In this document: piece by piece, positions 29,031 through 38,089 of the stretch | Position numbering within the stretch: the first letter of the stretch is position 1 | Layout of the letters: every line of letters starts with the position of its first letter | From: Alphaproteobacteria bacterium | Lineage (GTDB): Bacteria > Pseudomonadota > Alphaproteobacteria > JAVJRE01 | Direction of reading: 5' to 3' | DNA: 64,000 nt | Assembly: GCA_040218575.1 (NCBI GenBank) | Contig: JAVJRE010000006.1 | Coordinates: 124,001-188,000, forward strand | Notes under the pieces: model-generated | Database searches by the model: none | The model's input: the letters and a program-made list of their open reading frames with translations, nothing else | Told to the model about the DNA's origin: nothing | Position numbers and translations under genes: made by a program

Positions 29031-29215
29031 GGCCGGCACCGTGGGGCCGCCACAGGGCCGGGAAGGGGGAGCGCGAAAAAGACCATGGGGGCTTATGGCA
29101 CGACACTTTTTGAGCGGCAAGCGCGCCAGTGGGTCCGGGCCCCGGCCGGGTGTCATCGTCGGCGGCCTTTGGGTGGGGGTCTCAAGGCGGGCCGGGCCGT
29201 GACAGGATGGGCGGC

Positions 29216-29971
29216 ATGATCATCCTTGCCCTTGATGCGGTATCGGCCGGCGCGTCGGCCGCGGTGATGGCCGATGGCCGGCTGCGTGGCCACGCCCGTC
29301 ACGAGGCCCGCCATGGCCAGGCCGAGCACCTTATGGGGCTGGTGGCGGAGGGGTTGCGTCAGGCCGGTCTGCGGGCTGGCGCGGTCGACCTCATTGCCGC
29401 GACCCGCGGCCCTGGCTCGTTTACCGGCATCCGCGTCACCCTGGCGGCGGCGCGGGGCCTGGCCATGGCCACCGGCCGGCCGCTGCTGGGGCTGGCGGCG
29501 AACGACGTGGTGGCGCTGATGGCGACGGCGAGCGCGCCAGCGACAGATGTGCCGGGAATGGACGGGGCGACGCTGGTGACAGCCATCGAGTCGCGTCGCG
29601 CCGAGGTGTTCATGGCGGCCTATCGGTCCGGCCCGGAGGCGGACCCGCAGCAGCGGCTAAGCGCGCCGCTGGCGGCCCTGACGCCGGACGCGGCGCGGTC
29701 CAGGCTGGCGGATTTAGCGGGTCTGGCCGGGACCGGCGGGGTCCAGGTGGCCGGTTGCGCCGCGTCGCGCCTGCTGGCCGACTGGAACGGGCGGCCGGCG
29801 ACGGTGCGCCAGATCGGCGACGGCGGGCCGGATGCGGTGGCGCTGGCCCGTCTGGCCGCCCTGCGGGTCAGCCCTGGCGCTACGTCCGGCGCTGCCATCG
29901 CGGCCATCGTGGCGGGCACGGCGACGCCACTTTACCTGCGGCCACCGCAGCTCGGTGGCGCGCGGCCGTGA
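29216..29971 (+). CDS. tsaB: tRNA N6-threonylcarbamoyladenosine biosynthesis protein TsaB
   Basis: A 251-residue partner of TsaD in making t6A37 in tRNAs that read ANN codons. It has the ASKHA-type N-terminus MIILALDAVSAGASAAV and the TsaB hallmark ATRGPGSFTGIRVTLAAARG. AGGATGG lies before ATG 29216; an ATG at 29207 is less well placed. It is followed after 13 bases by rimI, the usual tsaB-rimI pairing. The C-terminal half is Ala/Gly-rich, as in other high-GC homologues. Confidence 0.94.
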   Translation: MIILALDAVSAGASAAVMADGRLRGHARHEARHGQAEHLMGLVAEGLRQAGLRAGAVDLIAATRGPGSFTGIRVTLAAARGLAMATGRPLLGLAANDVVALMATASAPATDVPGMDGATLVTAIESRRAEVFMAAYRSGPEADPQQRLSAPLAALTPDAARSRLADLAGLAGTGGVQVAGCAASRLLADWNGRPATVRQIGDGGPDAVALARLAALRVSPGATSGAAIAAIVAGTATPLYLRPPQLGGARP

Positions 29972-29984
29972 CCGGGTCCGGCCG

Positions 29985-30656
29985 GTGACCCCTTCACCGA
30001 CAGACCAGAACGACCGGCCGCTGCCGGCGATGCTGGCCGCGCTGCATGAAGAGTCCTTTGCCGAGGGCGGGCCGGCGCCATGGGGGGCGGACGCCTTTGC
30101 CAGCCTGCTGGCGCTGCCGGGCATGACCCTTGTGGTGCTGGAGGCGGCGGGCGTGCCGGTGGGATTTGTCCTTGGCCGCCACGCCGCCGACGAGGGCGAG
30201 ATTCTGACACTTTGTGTGCGGCCCCCGATGCGCCGCCGCGGCGGCGGCCGGACCCTGTGCCGGGCCTTGCTGCGGACCCTGGCGGCGGCGGGCGTGCGGA
30301 GCGCCAGCCTTGAGGTGGCGGCGGACAACCAGCCGGCGCAACGCCTGTATGCGGCGCTCGGCTTTCAGGCGGCGGGTCGGCGGCCGGCCTATTACCGGCG
30401 AGCGAGCGGCACCGGTGACCATGGGTCGGGGTCGGGGTCGGGCGGGACGGCGGCGCGGGCGCGTAGTGCGGTGGAGGCGGTGGACGCGGTGGTCATGCGG
30501 CGGGTTCTTACTCCGGCAGACGGGGCGGCAGACGGGGCGGCAGACGGGGCGTCGGCTGACGCAGCAGGGGAGTCGGCCGGCGCCGCAGGGGGCAGGGCCG
30601 GGCTGCGCATTGTGGCCATGGCTGCGACAAACGAGCGCGATGTCACGGAGACATGA
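29985..30656 (+). CDS. rimI: Ribosomal-protein-alanine N-acetyltransferase RimI
   Basis: A GNAT acetyltransferase that in E. coli acetylates the N-terminus of ribosomal protein S18. Residues 16-130 hold the domain (MLAALHEESFAEGGPAPW, EILTLCVRPPMRRRGGGRTL, then EVAADNQPAQRLYAALGFQ). The start is GTG 29985, the first start after the tsaB stop. At 223 residues it is about 60 longer than E. coli RimI: the C-terminal tail is low-complexity and contains a 12-bp unit repeated three times (30517-30552) that encodes an Ala-Asp-Gly repeat. The pairing with tsaB supports the name; the tail's role is unknown. Confidence 0.88.
   Translation: MTPSPTDQNDRPLPAMLAALHEESFAEGGPAPWGADAFASLLALPGMTLVVLEAAGVPVGFVLGRHAADEGEILTLCVRPPMRRRGGGRTLCRALLRTLAAAGVRSASLEVAADNQPAQRLYAALGFQAAGRRPAYYRRASGTGDHGSGSGSGGTAARARSAVEAVDAVVMRRVLTPADGAADGAADGASADAAGESAGAAGGRAGLRIVAMAATNERDVTET
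30517..30552 (+). repeat. 12-bp unit, three tandem copies, in the rimI 3' end
   Basis: The unit CAGACGGGGCGG occurs at 30517-30528 and 30529-30540, with a third copy at 30541-30552 differing in its last base. Being a multiple of three, it adds four residues per copy (Ala-Asp-Gly-Ala) to the RimI tail without a frameshift. Copy number could vary between strains. Confidence 0.85.
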
Positions 30657-30676
30657 GCGTCAGTATTGATTCAGAC

Positions 30677-30704
30677 TTGTCATAGTGTAGAGACAGTCTA
30701 TATA
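30677..30704 (+). promoter_or_regulatory. Promoter of mucR
   Basis: TTGTCA (30677-30682) and TATATA (30699-30704) are separated by 16 bases, a good sigma-70 fit inside an AT-rich island that stands out from the surrounding GC-rich DNA. The transcript would begin about 25 bases before the mucR ATG. GGAGG at 30720-30724 is the ribosome-binding site. Confidence 0.65.
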
Positions 30705-30734
30705 TCAGGGTGACTTTACGGAGGTTCCTGTTTT

Positions 30735-31166
30735 ATGGTTGAGCAAGCAAAATCCCCTGAATTACTCGATCTGACGTCAAAGATCGTCTCTGCGCATGTG
30801 TCCAACAACACGGTGCCGACCACCGATCTGCCGCAGCTTATCGAGCAGGTCTATCGCACGCTGTCGGGCATGGGCCAGGCAGTGGCGCCGGCCGAACGGC
30901 CGCAGCCGGCGGTGCCGGTCAAGCGCTCGATTCACCCCGACCATATCGTGTGTCTGGAAGACGGCAAGAAGCTGAAGATGCTCAAACGCCATCTCAAGAC
31001 CGCCTATAATATGTCGCCGGAGCAGTATCGCGAACGGTGGGGCCTGGCCGCCGACTATCCCATGGTCGCGCCTAATTATGCCAAACAGCGCAGTCAGTTG
31101 GCCAAGCGGATTGGCCTTGGCACCAAGCCACGCCGGCGCACGACCAAGCGCAAGTCCGCCAGCTAG
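30735..31166 (+). CDS. mucR: MucR/Ros family transcriptional regulator
   Basis: A 143-residue DNA-binding protein of the Ros/MucR family, H-NS-like regulators of surface polysaccharide, motility and cell-cycle genes in alphaproteobacteria. Conserved elements are the N-terminal oligomerisation part (LTSKIVSAHVSNN) and the zinc-finger-like segment IVCLEDGKKLKMLKRHL. The ligand set is degenerate: Cys73-x2-Asp76-x9-His86 with no second His, as in the structurally described Mesorhizobium Ml proteins that fold without zinc. After it come NMSPEQYRERWGL and a strongly basic tail. It has its own promoter and a stem-loop terminator, so it is a single-gene unit. MucR proteins usually repress their own gene. 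Confidence 0.95.
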   Translation: MVEQAKSPELLDLTSKIVSAHVSNNTVPTTDLPQLIEQVYRTLSGMGQAVAPAERPQPAVPVKRSIHPDHIVCLEDGKKLKMLKRHLKTAYNMSPEQYRERWGLAADYPMVAPNYAKQRSQLAKRIGLGTKPRRRTTKRKSAS

Positions 31167-31180
31167 GCAACGACCGGCCG

Positions 31181-31214
31181 CCCGTTTCAGCCCCCGGCGG
31201 GCCTGAAACGGGCT
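31181..31214 (+). terminator. Terminator hairpin after mucR
   Basis: A perfect 11-bp stem, GCCCGTTTCAG (31181-31191) with CTGAAACGGGC (31204-31214), and a 12-base loop that is itself G/C-rich, starting 15 bases after the mucR stop. A short T-rich stretch (GTTTTATTT) appears only about 20 bases later, so termination may be partial or Rho-assisted. Confidence 0.6.
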
Positions 31215-31320
31215 CCCGCGCGGTCAGATCGTCGTTTTATTTCAGATACTTATGTCATGACGACCGGCCGAAGGCACGGCCTGTGGCCGAAGGCCGGCCG
31301 TGAGCAGCGGCGGCCCCGCA

Positions 31321-31351
31321 TTGTGGCCCCGGCGGCCGATTGGTCTATATT
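31321..31351 (+). promoter_or_regulatory. Possible promoter of the fur-olsB-plsC-miaB unit
   Basis: TATATT at 31346-31351 is a good -10 box in GC-rich DNA; TTGTGG at 31321-31326 is the nearest -35-like hexamer, but the 19-base gap is longer than ideal. It lies 60 bases before the Fur-family ATG, behind the mucR hairpin. Kept as a weak call because no other candidate is visible in this gap. Confidence 0.35.
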
Positions 31352-31412
31352 CGGGCCAGGTCAACCTGGCCGGCGGCGGGGCAGGGCCGGGCGAAGCCTG
31401 CGGGATGGGTGC

Positions 31413-31955
31413 ATGAGTTCGCGCATTGAGGCGCTTTGCCAGGAACAGGGGCTGAAGATGACCGCGCCGCGGCGGGTGATCGCCCGGGTGCTGTCGGAGT
31501 CCGACGATCATCCGGATGTGGAGGAACTGCATCGCCGGGCCACCGTCCACGATCCGAGCATCGCCATCGCCACGGTCTACCGCACGGTGCGCCTGTTCGA
31601 GCAGTCCGGCATTCTGAACCGCCTCGACTTTGGCGACGGTCGGGCGCGCTATGAGGAGACGCCGGAGGAACACCACGATCATCTGATCGATGTGCACTCC
31701 GGCGAGATCGTCGAGTTCCGCAATGATGAAATTGAGCGGCTGCAACAGGAAGTGGCGCGTCGTCTGGGGTATCGGCTGGTGGATCACCGTATGGAACTCT
31801 ATGGCGTCAGGCTGGACCGCACGCGCGGCCGCCGCGACGATACAGCCAGCGGTGGCCGGCCGGCGTCTTCTGATGCGGCCGCCTCCGCTGCTGATGGTGG
31901 CGCCGACGACGGGACGCGGCCGGCCGTGCCGGTAAACGGCAAGGCGAGCCCGTGA
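31413..31955 (+). CDS. Fur family metal-dependent regulator (Fur/Mur type)
   Basis: A 180-residue Ferric-uptake-regulator protein. The winged-helix part reads LKMTAPRRVIARVLSESDDHPD and IAIATVYRTVRLFEQSGIL; the regulatory metal site includes EEHHDHLIDVHSG. In E. coli Fur this stretch carries a CxxC pair for structural zinc; here it is replaced by Asp and His/Ser, as in the Fur/Mur proteins of alphaproteobacteria that respond to manganese or iron. I therefore avoid a firm gene symbol. The C-terminal 35 residues are low-complexity Ala/Asp/Gly. Its stop overlaps the GTG start of the next gene (GTGA), so it is co-translated with a lipid-synthesis pair. Confidence 0.9.
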   Translation: MSSRIEALCQEQGLKMTAPRRVIARVLSESDDHPDVEELHRRATVHDPSIAIATVYRTVRLFEQSGILNRLDFGDGRARYEETPEEHHDHLIDVHSGEIVEFRNDEIERLQQEVARRLGYRLVDHRMELYGVRLDRTRGRRDDTASGGRPASSDAAASAADGGADDGTRPAVPVNGKASP

Positions 31956-32878
31956 GCGGTCGGCGCGCCGGACGACAGGCCAGCCAGGCAATTCCACCGG
32001 TGGGCCCACAGGACGGGGATTCGCCGGACGGGGATTCGCCGGATGAGGACATGCCTGGCGGCGTGTCAGAGGCGGGGGCCGGCGAGGCGGCCGTCAGTCT
32101 GGAGAGCGGTGCGCTGCACGTGCGGCTGGCCCAGAACGAGGCGGACATTCTGGCCAGCCAGCGTCTGCGCTATCGCGTGTTCTATGACGAGATGAAGGCG
32201 CAGCCCTCGCCGGAGATGGCCCGCGAGAAGCGCGACTTTGACCGCTATGACCGGGTCTGCGACCACTTGCTGGTGATCGACCGCAGCCTGGGCGACGGCG
32301 CCGATGGCGTGGTCGGCACCTATCGCCTGCTGCGGCGCAGCCAGCGTCAGGGATTGCCCTTCTATACCGCCGGCGAGTTCGATATCACCGCCATCGAGGC
32401 CTATGACGGCGAAATCCTGGAGCTTGGCCGGAGCTGTGTCGACGCGGCGCACCGCACACGACCGACCCTGCAACTCCTGTGGGCCGGCATCGCCGCCTAC
32501 TGCTTCCGCCATGACGTCAAGCTGATGTTCGGCTGTGCCAGCCTGCCGGGCACCGATGTGGCGGCGCTGGCCATGCCGCTGGCCTTTCTGTGGCACAATC
32601 ATCTGGCGCCGGAGGCCATCCGGGTGCGGGCCCTGGCCAAGCACTATTCATCCATGGACCTGATGGCCGCCGCAGACATTGACCCACGCCGCGCCATGGC
32701 CAGCCTGCCGCCGCTGCTGCGCGGCTATTTGCGGCTCGGCGGGTTCATCGGCGATGGCGCGGTGGTGGACCCGCAGTTCAACACCACCGATGTCTGCCTG
32801 GTGCTGGAAGCGGACAAGGTGACGGAAAAATACATTCGCCATTTTTCCCGCACGTCGCGGGACCGGTCTCTCGACTAG
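31952..32878 (+). CDS. olsB: GNAT N-acyltransferase, OlsB-like (ornithine lipid synthesis)
   Basis: A 308-residue acyltransferase of the OlsB/hemolysin-like GNAT group, which joins a 3-hydroxyacyl chain from acyl carrier protein to the alpha-amino group of ornithine. Characteristic stretches are SQRLRYRVFYDEM, the DRYDRVCDHLLVID segment, ILELGRSCVDAAHR and MFGCASLPGTDV. The first 45 residues are low-complexity and include a 15-bp tandem duplication (32012-32041). GTG 31952 overlaps the stop of the Fur gene. The next gene encodes a PlsC-type acyltransferase, the expected partner for the second acylation step, so an ornithine-lipid role is likely but not proven; plain hemolysin-like annotation is the alternative. 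Confidence 0.82.
   Translation: MSGRRAGRQASQAIPPVGPQDGDSPDGDSPDEDMPGGVSEAGAGEAAVSLESGALHVRLAQNEADILASQRLRYRVFYDEMKAQPSPEMAREKRDFDRYDRVCDHLLVIDRSLGDGADGVVGTYRLLRRSQRQGLPFYTAGEFDITAIEAYDGEILELGRSCVDAAHRTRPTLQLLWAGIAAYCFRHDVKLMFGCASLPGTDVAALAMPLAFLWHNHLAPEAIRVRALAKHYSSMDLMAAADIDPRRAMASLPPLLRGYLRLGGFIGDGAVVDPQFNTTDVCLVLEADKVTEKYIRHFSRTSRDRSLD
32012..32041 (+). repeat. 15-bp tandem duplication in the olsB-like gene
   Basis: GACGGGGATTCGCCG is present twice, at 32012-32026 and 32027-32041, back to back. It encodes a duplicated Asp-Gly-Asp-Ser-Pro in the non-conserved N-terminal leader, in frame. Confidence 0.85.
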
Positions 32879-32880
32879 CC

Positions 32881-33783
32881 ATGCTGGCGTCCCTGCGCGC
32901 CACGCTGCGCCTGGCGGCCATCGGCTGCCTTATCGTTATTCTGCTGCCGGTTCAGGCCCTGCTGGTCAATGGCGGGCCGCGCACGGCGGAGTTGATCCCG
33001 CGGTTCTTTCACCGCACGACGGCGCGGCTGCTGGGCTTTACCCTGGCAACCCGCGGCGAGATGCGGAGCGCCCGGCCGACGTTGTTCGTTTCCAACCACA
33101 CGTCCTACCTGGACATCATCGTTCTGGGCGGCCTGATCCGTGGTTCTTTCGTATCGAAAGCGGAAGTGCGCGGCTGGCCGTTGATCGGCTGGCTGGCGCG
33201 GTTGCATCGCTCTGTCTTTATTGGTCGCCGCCGCAGCGCCACCGGCAGCGAGCGCGACAGCCTGGCCCGCCGCCTGGCCGATGGCGACAATCTGATCCTG
33301 TTCCCCGAGGGCACCAGCAATGACGGCAATCGCACCCTGGCCTTCAAGAGTGCGCTGTTCGCAATCGCCAAACCCTCAGACGGCAGGAACGGCGGGCCTG
33401 ACGGGCACGGGCCGGCGGCCATGCCGGCTTCTGCCGCGCCGGCCCTGACCATTCAGCCGGTATCGCTGGCCTATTCGGCGCTGGACGGCATCCCGCTGGG
33501 CCGCGCCAAGCGGCCGCTTTATGCCTGGTATGGGGACATGTCGCTGGCCAGTCATTTGTGGCAGGTGGCGCGTCAGGGGTTCGCCACCATCGACATCACC
33601 TTTCACGAGCCGGTGGCGGCGGCGGATTTCGCCACTCGCAAGAGCCTGGCCGCCCATTGCCAGCGGGTGGTGGCGGCCGGCGTGACGGCGGCGCTGACCG
33701 GCCGTCAGACAGCGCCCCTGAGCCGCAAGCGGCGACGGCGCCTGGGTCTGCGCGGGCGCCATCGCCCGCTGCGCGCGTCATGA
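32881..33783 (+). CDS. PlsC-type lysophospholipid acyltransferase (OlsA-like)
   Basis: A 300-residue membrane-associated acyltransferase. The HX4D catalytic motif is NHTSYLD, and the substrate-binding motif is [10 protein letters not shown]; a hydrophobic N-terminal segment ([19 protein letters not shown]) should anchor it. In PlsC it makes phosphatidic acid; in OlsA it adds the second fatty acid to lyso-ornithine lipid. It starts 2 bases after the olsB-like stop and overlaps miaB at its own end (ATGA), so I favour the OlsA role, while a general PlsC function remains possible. An Ala/Pro-rich insertion lies near residues 160-185, between the two conserved regions. Confidence 0.87.
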   Translation: MLASLRATLRLAAIGCLIVILLPVQALLVNGGPRTAELIPRFFHRTTARLLGFTLATRGEMRSARPTLFVSNHTSYLDIIVLGGLIRGSFVSKAEVRGWPLIGWLARLHRSVFIGRRRSATGSERDSLARRLADGDNLILFPEGTSNDGNRTLAFKSALFAIAKPSDGRNGGPDGHGPAAMPASAAPALTIQPVSLAYSALDGIPLGRAKRPLYAWYGDMSLASHLWQVARQGFATIDITFHEPVAAADFATRKSLAAHCQRVVAAGVTAALTGRQTAPLSRKRRRRLGLRGRHRPLRAS

Positions 33784-35253
33784 GCCGGCCGGCGCCCCCG
33801 GAGTCCGGTCGTCGCGGGCTGTATGTTCGCACCTGGGGCTGCCAGATGAACGTCTATGATTCCGAGCGCATGGCGGAATCCCTGATACCCCATGGCTATG
33901 CGCCGGTGGATTCGCCGGAGGCGGCGGCGCTGGTCCTGCTCAACACCTGTCATATTCGCGAAAAGGCGGCGGAGAAGGTCTATTCCGAGATCGGTCGCCT
34001 GGCCAAGCTGCGCCGCCAGCGTCAGGCCGCGGGCGAGGACATGATGATCGCGGTGGTCGGCTGCGTCGCCCAGGCCGAGGGCCAGGAGATGCTGGCCCGC
34101 GCCCCGGCGGTGGACATCGTGCTGGGGCCGCAGACCTATCACCGGTTGCCGGAAATGGTGGCCCGCGCGCGGCGCGACAGAGACGCCCGGCCGGCCGGCG
34201 CAGCGGCCGGCGCCGGTCTGATCGACACCGATTTCCCGGCCGAGGACAAGTTTGACGCCCTGCCGGCGGCGCGCCAGGCGAGCGGCGTGACGGCGTTCCT
34301 GACCATCCAGGAAGGGTGTGACAAGTTCTGCACGTTCTGCGTCGTGCCCTACACCCGCGGCGCGGAGGCCTCGCGGCCGGCGGCGGCGGTGTTGGCAGAA
34401 GCCAGGGATCTGGTGGCGGCGGGGGTGCGTGAAATCACCCTGCTGGGGCAGAACGTCAACGCCTATCACGGCGCCGCGGCGGATGGCGGCGGTGTGTGGA
34501 GTCTGGCGCGGCTGGTGCGCGGTCTGGCCAGGATCGAGGGGCTGGACCGCATCCGCTACACCACCTCCCATCCGCGCGACATGAGCGACGAGTTGATCCT
34601 CTGCCACAAAGAAGAAACAAAGCTGATGCCTTATCTGCATCTGCCGGTGCAGTCGGGGTCGGACACCATCCTCAAGGCCATGAACCGGCGGCACAGCCGT
34701 GACGACTATCTTCGGGTCATCGAGCGGTTGCGCCAGGCGCGCCCCGACATGGCGCTGACGTCGGATTTCATTGTCGGGTTCCCCGGCGAGAGCGAGGATG
34801 ATTTTGCCGCCACCCTGGACCTGGTGGAGCGGGTCGGCTTTGCCGGCGCGTTCTCCTTCAAATACTCGCCGCGCCCCGGCACACCGGCGGCGATCGCCCG
34901 CGGCCAGGTGGCGGAGCCGGTGAAGGATGAACGGCTGGCCCGGTTGCAGGCCCTGCTGCACCGTCAGGAACAGGACTTCAACGCGGCCACGGTGGGCCGC
35001 ACGGTGGCGGTGCTGTTTGACCGCGTCGGCCGCCATGCGGGGCAGCTTGTGGGGCGCAGCCCGTGGCTGCAGCCGGTGCATGTGACGGCGCCGCACAACC
35101 GGCTTGGCGGGACCGCCAGCGTGGTCATCACAGACCGCACCAGCCATGGGCTGATCGGCCGGCTCCGCCGCGCCGTCGCGGTGCCTGCCTCGCCGGCCGT
35201 ATCGCCGTCGTCTTCCCCCGTCCCTAGCCCCACCCCAGCCCAGGAGGCCGCTC

Positions 35254-35261
<8 letters not shown>
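33780..35261 (+). CDS. miaB: tRNA-2-methylthio-N6-dimethylallyladenosine synthase MiaB
   Basis: A radical-SAM methylthiotransferase that converts i6A37 to ms2i6A37 in tRNA. The N-terminal UPF0004 domain carries the auxiliary cluster cysteines (Cys21 in [13 protein letters not shown], then NTCHIREKA and VGCVAQAEG). The radical-SAM cluster is Cys180-x3-Cys184-x2-Cys187 in [21 protein letters not shown] domain follows from about residue 400. The 493-residue length includes a Ser/Pro-rich tail. The start overlaps the plsC-like stop, and its end overlaps the TTG start of phoH by 8 bases. Confidence 0.97.
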
Positions 35262-36395
<1,134 letters not shown>

Positions 36396-36399
<4 letters not shown>

Positions 36400-37082
36400 C
36401 GGCCACCCGGCCGCGTGCCCGGCCGGCGGCGCCGCGGCCGCAGCAGGCACAGGGCGCGGCTTCGCCACCGGTGGCGGCCCCGGTAGCAACCCCGGTTGCA
36501 ACCAAGACAGCGGCCCCGCTGGCGGCGAAGGTCGCGGTGCTGCGCCAGGCCGGCGACTGGCGGCGGTTGCTGCCGGGGGCGGTGGGGCTGGCCCGCCGTG
36601 CCGCCCGGGCGGCGGTGACCGCGGGGCTGGCCGAGCTGGCGGCGAAGAGGTCTGCGGCGCGGCCGGTGGGCCCGGCGGCTGGCGAAGCGAGGCCGGACAG
36701 CGCAGGACCGGCCGGCCTGGAGATGAGCGTGGTGCTGGGCGATGACGGCCTGCTGCAAAGCCTTAACCGGCAGTGGCGCGGCCATGACCGGCCCACCAAT
36801 GTCCTGGCCTTTGCCGCCGCAGCCATGCCATCGGCAGGGCACCACGCCGCGGCAGAACACCGCCAGGCGCTGGGCGAGGTGATCGTTTCGGGCGAGGCGA
36901 TCGAGCGTGAAGCGCGGACCCAGGGCAAATCGCCGGCGGATCATTTCACCCACCTCGTTGTCCATGGCACACTTCACCTATTAGACTATGACCATGAGCG
37001 CCCATCGGACGCCTGTCGTATGGAGAGTCTGGAGCGACGAATTCTGGCGACGCTCGACGTGACCGACCCCTATGATGCCTGA
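36396..37082 (+). CDS. ybeY: Endoribonuclease YbeY (16S rRNA maturation)
   Basis: A zinc-dependent RNase for 3' maturation of 16S rRNA and ribosome quality control. The metal site HLVVHGTLHLLDYDHE (HxxxHxxxxxH) is intact near residues 188-203, and the family stretch NRQWRGHDRPTNVLAF is present. At 228 residues it is longer than E. coli YbeY (155), because of an Ala/Pro-rich N-terminal leader of about 45 residues. Its ATG overlaps the phoH stop. The phoH-ybeY-corC-lnt order is conserved across proteobacteria. Confidence 0.96.
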
Positions 37083-37163
37083 GCCGATGAAGCGAAACCG
37101 CGTGGCGCGGAACCGCATGGCGCCGATAGTGCCGGCACGGCGGGACGCCTGGTCCAGAGAACT

Positions 37164-38087
37164 ATGAGCACAGAGTCCAGTTCCAGTCGTCGGCCCGGTT
37201 CGGCCGGGCCCGCCGACAGTGATGGTCCGACCCGACCGGGATTGCGCTGGCTGCGCACCCTGTTCGGTATGCGGCGCAACGGTGATCTGCGCGAAACCCT
37301 GGAAGAGCTGGTCTCGGAAAGGGCGGAGGGAGAGGGCGACGGCGCCGCCGCCGACGAACGCGCCCTGCTGCGCAATGTGCTGCGTCTGCGCGACCAGAGC
37401 GTCGGCGATGTGATGGTGCCGCGGGTGGATATCGTGGCGATCGATCTGGACTGCGATCTGCAGACCATCGTGCAGACCATGCAGAAGGCCGGTCATTCGC
37501 GTCTGCCGGTTTATCGCGAGTCGCTGGACGATGTGGTCGGCATGGTCCACATCAAGGATGTGGTGGCCTATTGGGAGCAGCGCGCGGCGTTTCGTCTGGA
37601 GCGTGCGGTGCGCGAGGTGCTGTTCGCCTCACCGACCATGCCGGTGCTGGATATGCTTATCGAAATGCGCCAGAAGCGCGTCCATCTGGGGCTGGTGGTG
37701 GATGAGTATGGCGGCGTTGACGGGTTGATCACCATCGAGGATCTGGTGGAGGAAATTGTCGGCGAAATCGAGGATGAGTTCGATGCCGCCGAGGGCCCGC
37801 GCCTGGTGCGCCGGCCGGACGGTTCTGTCCTGGCCCTGGCCCGCGCCACCATCGAGGAACTGGAAGACATGGTCGGCCCGGTGGTGAGCGACGAGGAACG
37901 CGAGGAGAGCGATACCCTGGGCGGACTGGTGGTGGCCATCGCCGGCCGCGTGCCCCATCGTGGCGAGGTCATCAGCCATGAGAGCGGCGTCGAGTTCGAG
38001 GTCACCGACGCCGATCCCCGGCGCATCCGCCGGCTGCGTCTGCGCCATCTGCCAGCGGCGCCGGCGGCGGACGAAACAGCCCCCTGA
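37164..38087 (+). CDS. corC: CorC/HlyC family CBS-domain protein
   Basis: A 307-residue cytosolic protein with two CBS domains (first near VGDVMVPRVDIVAIDLD, second near VLFASPTMPVLDMLIEM with RVHLGLVVDEYGGVDGLIT) and a C-terminal CorC_HlyC domain (from about residue 215, with RRPDGSVLA). No transmembrane part is present, in contrast to the longer hemolysin-like paralogues. It is linked by family to magnesium/cobalt efflux or, in the ybeY-lnt context, to envelope metal homeostasis. It starts 81 bases after ybeY, and its stop lies 2 bases before lnt. Confidence 0.94.
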   Translation: MSTESSSSRRPGSAGPADSDGPTRPGLRWLRTLFGMRRNGDLRETLEELVSERAEGEGDGAAADERALLRNVLRLRDQSVGDVMVPRVDIVAIDLDCDLQTIVQTMQKAGHSRLPVYRESLDDVVGMVHIKDVVAYWEQRAAFRLERAVREVLFASPTMPVLDMLIEMRQKRVHLGLVVDEYGGVDGLITIEDLVEEIVGEIEDEFDAAEGPRLVRRPDGSVLALARATIEELEDMVGPVVSDEEREESDTLGGLVVAIAGRVPHRGEVISHESGVEFEVTDADPRRIRRLRLRHLPAAPAADETAP

Positions 38088-38089
38088 AC

